64,000 bases of DNA from Proales similis (Eukaryota; Rotifera; Eurotatoria; Ploima; Proalidae): assembly GCA_019059635.1 (NCBI GenBank), contig JAGVRJ010000010.1, positions 932,501 through 996,500 on the forward strand. Direction: 5' to 3'. The notes under the pieces are model-generated. The model was given only the letters and a program-made list of their open reading frames with translations. It made no database searches and was not told where the DNA came from. The position numbers were made by a program, and so were the translations under genes. Of the stretch, positions 24,762-32,671 are shown one piece after another (position 1 is the stretch's first letter; each line of letters begins with the position of its first letter).

Positions 24762-26321
24762 ATGAATTCCCTCAACGAGTAAGAAAGCAAGCAAGAGAGA
24801 TTGAAATCTCAAAATCTAAAATTCTTGCAAAAGGGACATTATTCTGGAGCATATTCATCAGGTGACTCTGAATGTTCTAACGGATCTAAGCCATCGCCAG
24901 CTTCCAACCCTAAGGCTTGCATCAGGCTCTTTTCGTGTAGATTCAATAACCAGACTAGAGAGGCTAGGTCTGGGTTCTTAGACCTCTATTTTCGAACTAA
25001 AGTCTTATTTACTTGTTCGAAGCTCGATATCTTAAACTCCTAAGTCTGATTCAAAGATTTATTCAGGACCATCAGACGGCTACAAAAAGGTTCTTCCTCT
25101 GGAAAACTCCACTCGTTCGTTTCTCGAGTTGTTTTGGTTTTAGGGATCTTTTTTATCAGCTGAAGCATATTTTCCCATCACAAGCGTCTCTAGATTCAGC
25201 TCTTGACGACATTTCACGAGACGTTGGACTAGCTCGTGACAATCTGCGAGTTGTAAGAGTCTATATCTTGCAAATCGCTAATTGCATGGTTTTCGCCAAT
25301 CGAATTTTTACAAGACTGCCAGTTCCAAAGGACTTGTGGCTGGGAAAGTGGTCATTGAAACAAGATCAAATACGTTCATCGACTGCAGCTTGATTAGAGG
25401 TGTAGGTCATAGCTCAATCCTGATTCACAACGAACGCTTCACATCTCCTCATTTGCCTTTTTTCAGGGCTTGCTAATCCCGAGTGTGGTCCATGAAATCA
25501 GAGATGTACATTTAACCGCCAAAGCGATTCTGGTGGTCGAAAAGGACGCCACTTTTCAACGTCTATTGGACGATGATCTTCTGCAACACTATAATATCTT
25601 GGTCGTCACGGTAAATGTCCACTTCTTTATCTCGATAGATCAAAGCTTTATGAACTAAACCAGGGCAAAGGCGAGCCGGACATAAACACCAGGAGATTTC
25701 TGAATCTCATCTATCAAAAATACAAATCGAAACTGGAATACTTATGCTTGACAGACGCGAATCCGTTTGGTAAGGAAAGCAAGGCCAAATCGACCGATCC
25801 GGCTTAAAGAACAAGTAATTAGGCATCCAAATCATGATTGTTTACAAATATGGTTCAATGGTAAGCATCGCAGAATTTCGTTGGTCATTTTATTGGTTCT
25901 GTTATGGCTTTATTAAGAAACTTGGACGAATCAGTCCCGATTTGAGGCTGCCTGGTCTCAAATGGATTGGTCTCAAGCTCTCAGATGTTTTGGATCTTTT
26001 TGACGAAGAAACACTTGCTCTCGGCGAATTAAGCGAATTGGATCGTAGATTGGGAAGTGCAATCAGAGACAAGCTCGAGTTGGAAAGTGAATTTGAAGTC
26101 ATTAAAGAGGTGGGGAGCATCCCGAACAGATTGGATTTTGAATCGCGCGTTTGTAATTAAAACTTGCTAAATAGCTTGATCTCATGTTAGAGAAGAATAG
26201 GAAGGCCGAGCTCCAGCACGTGCAGCACGCCCGTCAAGACTTTTTGAGCAGCGTTTATCTACGAGTTAAGCTCGAGAAGCTTGTGAGCATGGAATTTGTT
26301 ATCAAGCCGAACGTTGAATAA
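24762..26321 (+). CDS. SPO11: SPO11, topoisomerase VI-A-like meiotic double-strand-break protein
   Basis: Ten exons (24762-24778, 24834-24967, 25023-25089, 25144-25252, 25315-25401, 25467-25610, 25664-25769, 25823-25860, 25918-26109, 26193-26321) sum to 1023 nt, giving 340 residues. The CAP/winged-helix domain has 'ARYLKLLSLIQRFI' and 'TATKRDLFYQL'; the Tyr of 'LFY' aligns with the catalytic Tyr (yeast RDIFY, human RDIYY). The Toprim domain has 'ILVVEKDATFQRLLDDD' (metal-binding Glu) and 'LTDANPFG' where the family has DxDPxG, so the second acidic residue is Asn. 'GKGEPDINTRRF', 'IVYKYGSM' and 'LRLPGLKWIGL' follow, ending with 'AELQ...FLSSVYLRVKLEKL'. SPO11 dimers with TOPOVIBL-like partners cut DNA to start meiotic recombination. 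Introns are 53-83 nt. Confidence 0.95.
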
Positions 26322-26760
26322 ACATGGAGAAATGGAGAAAGCAAATTCTTTGTTTTTCGCCGAGAGATAGATGAGCTCGGGCCAGCTCGGGCGAGTTGTT
26401 GGACACCCGTTGAATAGACAAGAGCCTCTCGGGAAAATAACATGAGTTTGAATAAGCGCGCAAACAAACGGCTTAATGGGGCTTGCTATTCATAGAGGAG
26501 CTAGTTGACTACTGGTCCTGTTCGTCGTACTTGGGTCCGGGCCGCGAGCTCTTAATCGGCTTTCTAATGAGAGAAATGGACGAGTTCTCGTGTCGATTTC
26601 GTAATAAGCTTGCCGCCTTTAATCATTTTATCCGGGCGGTAAAACAAGGGCGAGAGAGTACTAGAGAATTTGAGTGATTCATTTTCCATACTTGGCTAAT
26701 ATGTACAACATATTCTTCTTCAAGTTCTTCCTATTTGCACTCTATGTGACTGCAGGCATC
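26322..26760. other. Intergenic / probable 5' UTR intron
   Basis: An open stretch at 26483-26677 has no family resemblance and is set aside. A strong pyrimidine-rich acceptor ending 'gtgactgcag' at about 26757 just before ATG 26761 suggests that a 5' UTR intron of the next gene ends here. Confidence 0.4.
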
Positions 26761-27006
26761 ATGAGCAAGATTTCGAATCAGTTGACCGGTGGTCAAGCTG
26801 ACCGGCCCATCATCTACGGAGGCCTAGCTCCAGCCGATCGGATTCCGGCGCAGTTCGGTGTGGCCACGGTTTGGAAGAATCCGTTTCTCACCCGATACAA
26901 GACCTCAACCAAACCCACCACTCCTATTCAAACGCCCATGGATTCAGTGCAACGCAATCTGATGGAGCTAAAGGCGAGATACTTAAACAAGAAGCAGGGC
27001 ACCTAA
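26761..27006 (+). CDS. Unrecognised 81-residue protein
   Basis: The ORF MSKISNQLTGGQADRP... to TAA 27006 was not recognised. It is polar and basic, without a membrane segment, and rich in Pro/Thr near 'TSTKPTTPIQTP'. A helical basic C-terminus (VQRNLMELKARYLNKKQ) follows. An in-frame upstream ATG at 26701 would add 20 hydrophobic residues that could pass for a signal peptide. The same bases, however, form a textbook polypyrimidine tract and 'gcag' acceptor, so the shorter start is preferred. AATAAA at 27128-27133 supports a real transcript. It could be a small mitochondrial or muscle protein, but nothing in the sequence proves it. Confidence 0.45.
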   Translation: MSKISNQLTGGQADRPIIYGGLAPADRIPAQFGVATVWKNPFLTRYKTSTKPTTPIQTPMDSVQRNLMELKARYLNKKQGT

Positions 27007-27793
27007 ATGTGGACTGTGGTTGGCCGATTGGACAAGTATTACCGGATGATTGAGCCAGCACATACCCAGCTCATCAACACTTCTTGTTCGTTTCATTTTT
27101 TATCTTTTGTGAGAAAACCTAAAAAGCAATAAATCAAAAACGACTCGAATTTCTAGGAATTTGAAGAATAAAGCATTTCATATTGTTCTCTCTCTTTCTC
27201 TGGGTGAAATCATGAATGCCTTGCTATCAACTATCAGGCATTTAAGATCGTCAATAAGCGAATTAAAAAAAATAATGTTCAAGCGGTCGCATATCTTAAG
27301 AGCGTTTGCTATTTTATCTTTAAAATAACCCTTATTGGATTTAGTGGGAATTTGAGTCACTCTTGTTTATATTAAATTGAGCTCGCACTCTGAAAATTAG
27401 AGCTACCGGTCAATCGAAAGCATTGGTCGACTTTTTATCAGCAAAGCCAATAAAATGCTCGTTTAGTCCTAGTGGTCGGAGCAGGTCAGACGACATCGAT
27501 GAGTTGGGCTTCACTTCGATTAGAGTGGGCTTTCTAGTCTCAGATGCTGATGTCCACTCGTCCAATAGTCTACAACCCTACCTCGTCGCAGCGCAAAATA
27601 CTTATCTCAATCAAGCATAAGACAAATGCGCGCGCTGCAGTCGATTGCATACATCGGTCATACATTGGCCGTTAACGGCTTATGAAAACATTAGTCTTTA
27701 GAGATGTGTATTCACGCAAACGCAGCAGCGTAATGGTCGTCGTTGACTAACAATCTTCTTTCTGATTCAAACTCGCTTCACTTGTGTTTAGAA
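27007..27793. other. Intergenic upstream of Frizzled
   Basis: It contains AATAAA signals at 27128-27133 and near 27168 for the gene to the left. An ORF at 27423-27620 lacks family resemblance. The rest is presumed promoter and 5' UTR of Frizzled. A (TC)n-rich run lies near 27187-27200. Confidence 0.5.
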
Positions 27794-29560
27794 ATGAGCT
27801 GCAGTTGGACGTGGTGTCTAATATTGGTCCCACTTGCGCTCGGGTTTGAGCTGAGGCTCTCGGCTGGGCTATCAGCAGCCGAGCGAACTGGCTTTCGAGT
27901 TGATTCGTGCGAGCCTCTGGACTCGGAAGCGATCCCTCTTTGCCATGGCATCGCCTATAACCAAACAAGATTTCCAAACTTTATGAAGCAGGCGAGTCAG
28001 GCCGAGGCGGGAACAGCCACTGCAATCTACATGCCTCTGATCAGAATCGGATGCTCGCCCGTTTTGAAGCTGTTTTTGTGCTCACTCTACGCTCCTCCGT
28101 GCATCAGCAATTTCAGCATGCCTCTGCGGCCATGCCGCGAAATGTGTCAAAAGGCTCGTAGGGGTTGCGAAGATGTTATGCAGCGTCACGGATTCGGCTG
28201 GCCGGAATATTTTGATTGCGACAACTTCCCGTCTTTTAACGGCCCTGAGGCATGCGTCACAGACGAGAGCTATCCAAGCAGTACGCCAGTGCTGCCCACG
28301 CCAGAGCGGATAGACGCCAGCATCTTGTCTCGACTCGATCCTGAGCAACTGCAAGCCCTATTAAAGAGCATTACAGCGTCAGCCCTTGACTTGCATCCGC
28401 GAGTGAAGTTCGTCTGCCCGCCGAAGCTGCATCTATTGGGCGAAATCGAGTCGAAGCACACCTACTATCTGAGCGTTAACGACGAGCTTGTTCCCAGCTG
28501 TGGAATGCCATGCGATCGCAGTCTATTCAGCCCAGACGAGGTTGTGTTCGGGCGTTCCTGGGTACTTACATGGTCATCGTTGTGTTTCGCCTCCACATTT
28601 TTCACAATGCTCACCTTTTTAATCGAGACGAACCGCTTCAAGTATCCAGAGAGACCAATAATCTACCTTAGCGCCTGCTATTTGGTTGTCTCCTTGGCTT
28701 TCATAATCGGATCGACTCAGTCTGACAACTCGATTGTTTGCCGCAAGCACATGAACTCAAAAGAGCAAAGTCTATCTTTCCTGGTGCAAGGCGTAGAGCA
28801 TGTGCCCTGTACAATCTTGTTCATGATGACCTACTACTTCAGCATGGCTTCTTCTATTTGGTGGGTTGTGCTCACACTCACCTGGTTCCTGGCTGCTGGA
28901 CTCAAGTGGGGCCACGAGGCAATCGAGAACATTGCGTCCTACTTTCACTTGGCCGCCTGGCTTCTTCCCGCATTTAAGCTGATCGCCGTCTTGTGGATGC
29001 AGCGGATTGACGCTGATATCCTCAGCGGCATATGCTTCACTGGAATTAGGAATCTGAGTGTGATGCGAGGCTTCGTTCTGGCACCATTGATAGTCTACTT
29101 GATTCTGGGCAGCTGCTTTCTAATGGCCGGGTTTGTGTCATTGGTTCGCATCAGAAATGTGATGAAGCACGAAGGCAACAAGACAGACAAACTGGAGCGT
29201 TTTATGGTTCGCATCGGCGTTTTCAGCATACTGTACATGGTTCCGGCCATTATAGTAATCTGCTGCCTCTTCTACGAACAAACAAGCTACCATAAATGGA
29301 TCGACAAGTGGCTCTATGACAATCGACTTGAGTTTAATCTTGCTCCTGACTACGTCAATAACCTGTTTGAGTCTGAGCGAGTCTCATTCGTCTTCTCGTT
29401 CTTCATGCTCAAGTATACGATGCTGCTTGTGGTGGGCATCACAAGCGGATTCTGGATCTGGTCGAACAAGACAATCAGCTCTTGGCAGCGATTTTTCGAT
29501 CGCATAATAGCCTGCTGTGGCGGATACAAGCCCTCCTACAAGCACGAAGCTGCTGTTTAA
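27794..29560 (+). CDS. Frizzled receptor (Fz1/2/7-like), intronless
   Basis: A single-exon ORF of 588 residues from ATG 27794. Residues 1-25 or so form a signal peptide. The cysteine-rich Wnt-binding domain runs from about 37 to 155: 'CEPLDSEAIPLCHGIAYNQT', 'LKLFLCSLYAPPC', 'PCREMCQKARRGCEDVM' and 'GFGWPEYFDCDNFP'. A linker of about 70 residues precedes seven membrane segments beginning near residue 257 (VLTWSSLCFASTFFTMLTFL). TM3 follows 'VPCTILFMMTYYFSMASSIW'. The cytoplasmic KTxxxW Dishevelled-binding motif is intact in 'NKTISSWQRFF'. The tail is short and ends in EAAV, where Fz1/2/7 proteins end in a PDZ ligand ETxV. It transduces Wnt signals at the plasma membrane. CRD loop spacing favours the Fz1/2/7 group over Fz4 or Fz5/8, but this is a by-eye call. 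Confidence 0.95.
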   Translation: MSCSWTWCLILVPLALGFELRLSAGLSAAERTGFRVDSCEPLDSEAIPLCHGIAYNQTRFPNFMKQASQAEAGTATAIYMPLIRIGCSPVLKLFLCSLYAPPCISNFSMPLRPCREMCQKARRGCEDVMQRHGFGWPEYFDCDNFPSFNGPEACVTDESYPSSTPVLPTPERIDASILSRLDPEQLQALLKSITASALDLHPRVKFVCPPKLHLLGEIESKHTYYLSVNDELVPSCGMPCDRSLFSPDEVVFGRSWVLTWSSLCFASTFFTMLTFLIETNRFKYPERPIIYLSACYLVVSLAFIIGSTQSDNSIVCRKHMNSKEQSLSFLVQGVEHVPCTILFMMTYYFSMASSIWWVVLTLTWFLAAGLKWGHEAIENIASYFHLAAWLLPAFKLIAVLWMQRIDADILSGICFTGIRNLSVMRGFVLAPLIVYLILGSCFLMAGFVSLVRIRNVMKHEGNKTDKLERFMVRIGVFSILYMVPAIIVICCLFYEQTSYHKWIDKWLYDNRLEFNLAPDYVNNLFESERVSFVFSFFMLKYTMLLVVGITSGFWIWSNKTISSWQRFFDRIIACCGGYKPSYKHEAAV

Positions 29561-29760
29561 TTTCTTGCATTTCATTCTTCTGTTCGATTTGATTCATTTA
29601 ATTGTACATAGATGTCTAAGGTTACTTACTGAGTCGGCCGACCTGTGTCCGGCCCTTTGAAACTTGTTACAATCAAAACAAAAAATTTTCGGTCGCGAAT
29701 GATCAGCAAAAAGGTCATCGCTTTCACAATTGAGTTTTCTAAGTTATTTTCAATTTATCG

Positions 29761-29794
29761 AATAAAATTTTCTGTTGGACAAAAACATTTTATT
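29761..29794. terminator. Interleaved poly(A) signals of Frizzled (+) and FAM120-like gene (-)
   Basis: AATAAA on the plus strand at 29761-29766 serves Frizzled. TTTATT at 29789-29794 (AATAAA, minus strand) lies 32 bp beyond the minus-strand stop at 29826. Expected cleavage sites cross, so the two transcripts should overlap at their tails. Confidence 0.6.
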
Positions 29795-29825
29795 TCTTCA
29801 ACTGATTTCAAAGGATAACAAAGGG

Positions 29826-30464
29826 TCAAATAGACAAGAGCGATCGGAACAGGGAGTCGTCAAAATTAAGCTGCTTCAAGCGCTCAATAATTCTTTGTCC
29901 ATCGATCAAAATGGGCGCTTGATTCTCTGGCCTCCAGTCCACCGTTGTTTGCTCATCCTTTTTTTTTAATTTAAACCATAAGGCATTGCATCTAACTAAG
30001 GCGCCTCTACTGCTCACCTTTATCTGGCCTATCTCCTCTTCAATCTGCCTCAGACTAGTTCTCACTGCTTCAATATCAGCTTCGTTTGAGAATACCAGCT
30101 CTTGAATGCGAACGTGATAAATTGGAATCGGGACAAGGTCTTTTAATTCTTTCGCACATTGTGACGTGTAATTGAGCTTTTCTATTAAACGCTTTTGCTC
30201 GGATTCAATTTTGATTAAATTCTCAATCTTTCGGCGATTGGCGCGGATCTGTACCGCGTGAGTTGATTCTTTCGATCGCCTAAAACCCATTTGAGTCTGA
30301 TAGTTTTTCGATTTAAGACTATCCATCAAAGCGAGATTAGGTTTTAAAGCTTCAGCCGGCCTCTCGCTCCGTACAAAGGGTTTGAGATGCTCCTCGAGCC
30401 CATTGACTATAAACTCAAAATATTTTTCAGTCTTCTCCATTGCCTTAATTTTTAATGTGTTCAA
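29826..30464 (-). CDS. Coiled-coil protein, probably last exon of the FAM120-like gene
   Basis: A 212-codon open frame that is mostly helical and charged, with heptad-like stretches ('RRKIENLIKIESEQKRLIEK', then 'VRTSLRQIEEEIGQIKV'). The function is not recognised. Two readings are possible. As the sixth exon (29826-30443) of the upstream FAM120-like gene it would be joined by an 81-nt intron (donor GTAAGT after codon TCT at 30525, acceptor 'aaattaag' at 30444), in phase 0 and of normal size for this genome. As a separate gene it would start at ATG 30464 or 30440, leaving almost no promoter space (46-70 bp to the preceding stop). The lack of promoter space favours one gene. If so, the PIN-like protein has an extra C-terminal coiled coil not known to me in vertebrate FAM120 proteins. 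Confidence 0.6.
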   Translation of the reverse strand: MNTLKIKAMEKTEKYFEFIVNGLEEHLKPFVRSERPAEALKPNLALMDSLKSKNYQTQMGFRRSKESTHAVQIRANRRKIENLIKIESEQKRLIEKLNYTSQCAKELKDLVPIPIYHVRIQELVFSNEADIEAVRTSLRQIEEEIGQIKVSSRGALVRCNALWFKLKKKDEQTTVDWRPENQAPILIDGQRIIERLKQLNFDDSLFRSLLSI

Positions 30465-30524
30465 TTGCGTTCATTTAATTATAAGGTTAAGTGAAAAGAT
30501 AATGCATGACTACGAACGACTTAC

Positions 30525-32474
30525 AGATCGATTGGTATTCTGCTTCGAAATGAGCTGATTGTAAATGATTTGGAAATAAGAGGCGTCAAAAAGCTCGGGC
30601 ATATCAAGATAAGAACTATCGAACGCTTCGCCAATTATGCTGTTCAAAATCATACAGTTTTCGATTCCGTAGAGAACTAAACTGCTTAGATACTGGAGAT
30701 GCGGGTCAATATATCTTAACTTTGAAGTTAAGTGAATTAGACCTGAAAAGCCGAAGCTGAAATTGAAATGATTACTTCTGAAAAGTTATGTTTTCCCGAA
30801 AGGATCATGGTTAACAAGAATGCCCTCAACTCTTCGGCATTCAGCTGCTTTCTCCGAACCAAAAATCGAAGCACCAAACAAAAAAGATGATTTGACCGCT
30901 CCAAGTCACTTGGCATATCTTTGTATTGCTCATCGAAGCATTTGAAAAAAAATGCTTTCTTAAGATTTTCGTCGATGTTCATCTTCTTGACGAGCGTAAA
31001 TTGTGCGTTTGGTGATACAAACACTTCGTGCCGGATGAGTTGGAGCTTAGCAGGGTCTATTAAAACTTCGGTCACAGTATTCTGGCCGCCTTTCTCGGCG
31101 AAATGTGGCCGTGGCTTTGAAAACAGGAGCTCATAGCCTCTCTTACGAACTTGAGAATAAACTTCAGCCACTTGGGGATAGTGAGCCGAATTTAAAGCAA
31201 TATTCAACGGGATGCGAATGCTTTTCTGCAATTGGGAACTTTTAGAGCCGAGCAACACATTTAGTTTGAACACTTTTTTTTACCTTTGCTAACAATGAGT
31301 GGATTTCTGCAGGCACGAGCGCTTCCATATGCTGCCTTTTACAATAAGATGATAATCTTTCTTGACCTGGCTTGAATTCATTGAAATTGGCCAAAAAGTT
31401 GAACGGCTCTGCTATTTTGGAGCGTATGGCGCTTGGGCTTTTTTTGCGTATGAATTGAAGAATCGGAAATTTCCGCAAAAACCAGTGAAAGACTTACTCG
31501 CCTGAAAAGTTCTTTATTAGTTGGTTTTCAATTTCATCGGGAGTTGTTCTTCTTAAGAAGCTAACAGCATTGTTGAAAAAGCTCTTTTTCGCTTAATTTA
31601 ATAATTTCTGAAATTCAACGATTTAAATTGAACTTGCTCTCACTTGTGGTTCAATAAGCCGCCCATTCGGATTGAGCCAATTGAATGGCTCTGGTCCGAT
31701 CGAGCTAAGGCCACAGATAATTGTGAGCATACGAAATTTGGCGGCAGAGAAGCCGGTTGTCGAGAGAATCGAATCAACCACGAATTCTATGGTGCTAAGC
31801 TCTCGTATTTGATTGAAGCACAATTCGGCGGCCGAGCCGATTTTTACATTTAGTTTTCCAGCTTCAACCAGCAGGGCTGCCTGAGATATTGCTTCCCAGT
31901 TATCGGTGAGCAGAATATCGCAGTTCTGCTCGACGCAGATTTTCAAAATCTCAATTGAATGGGACTCAATTGTCTGCTTGAATTGGATGAATTTTGTTTG
32001 GTGGTCTTGACGTTGTGTGTCGGTTGATTTGGTTTTTTGATTCATGTTAATCAACACTTTGGTCAGAATCGAGGAATGGCTTTGCTCCGCTACCGACTTG
32101 TTTGATGGTGTCTTTCTGCCTATTTGGGGTTTATCTCTGAGTTGCGACATGTTGGATATGTTTGCCATCCGTTCTAGCTGCTCGATGGCCCAAATAGTCT
32201 CTTCAGCATACGTTCCGTCCATGCAAACAATTAGCTGGATGTTTTTTTGTTGGCAAATATTTCGAATATTTGTGATGCGCTCTTGGACTTTAGGCCATTG
32301 TCCGCCGGCTCGCCAGTCAATGCAGCTGTATGGATCGAAGAATAGCGGATTACTGTTGAAGTCGATGAGAATTTTCAGAGGTCCGTCTGGAATGGTGAGC
32401 ACCTTGGTGCATCTGTTCCAAGTGGAGTCCAAATGCTTTAAGAATTCTGTAAAGCGAAAGTTCAATTCAATCAT
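30525..32474 (-). CDS. FAM120-like (constitutive coactivator of PPARgamma-like) PIN/FEN1-type protein
   Basis: Exons 31644-32474, 31498-31583, 31284-31437, 30776-31225 and 30525-30719 join in frame, 572 codons before the probable sixth exon. The N-terminal PIN-like domain has 'LKILIDFNSNPLFFDPY' followed by 'DWRAGGQWPKV', which mirrors the FAM120 signature LYGGY..DWVCGGQW. 'ESHSIEILKICVEQNCDILL' parallels DHHxEV..F.RENGFHGL, and 'KFRMLTIICGL' parallels FPIFAALLGN. Exon 5 ('IDPHLQYLSSLVLYG', 'LFDASYFQIIYNQLISK') matches the conserved (M)DP...L(F)...YFDGKLFQ block further along FAM120A. The first PIN acidic residue is present (D of LIDFN); the others look degenerate, so nuclease activity is doubtful. 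Family members bind RNA and act as scaffolds. If intron 5 is not spliced, the protein would stop at 30510. The start is 197 bp from CPLANE1. Confidence 0.75.
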
Positions 32475-32671
32475 TGCTGTCTGCGATTCTATTCAAATTG
32501 TAGGACAAACGTGCTGATTAATTGTACATGCAGGTTCAGATAAAACTGAACAACATGCGCCATGCGAATGTCGGCTCCGTTGTCATGGAAACCACAAATG
32601 TTAACCAGTGGTCACAAAACAGTGAATGTTCAAATTGGTCGACTCCGAGCAATTGTTGGGCACATCAAATC
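32475..32671. promoter_or_regulatory. Shared promoter region of the FAM120-like gene and CPLANE1
   Basis: These 197 bp separate divergent ATGs at 32474 (-) and 32672 (+). An in-frame upstream ATG at 32528 exists for CPLANE1. The downstream ATG is preferred because the known family starts with an M-x-(I/L)-K-L motif matched by 'MKLKLDVVY'. Confidence 0.55.

Noticed and set aside
27743-27793. TTG-initiated N-terminal extension of Frizzled
   Set aside because: ATG 27794 starts directly before a good signal peptide.
30720-30742. 23-nt intron in the FAM120-like gene (donor GTCTAA)
   Set aside because: An in-phase upstream donor GAA|GTAATC gives a normal 56-nt intron with the same acceptor and is far more plausible.
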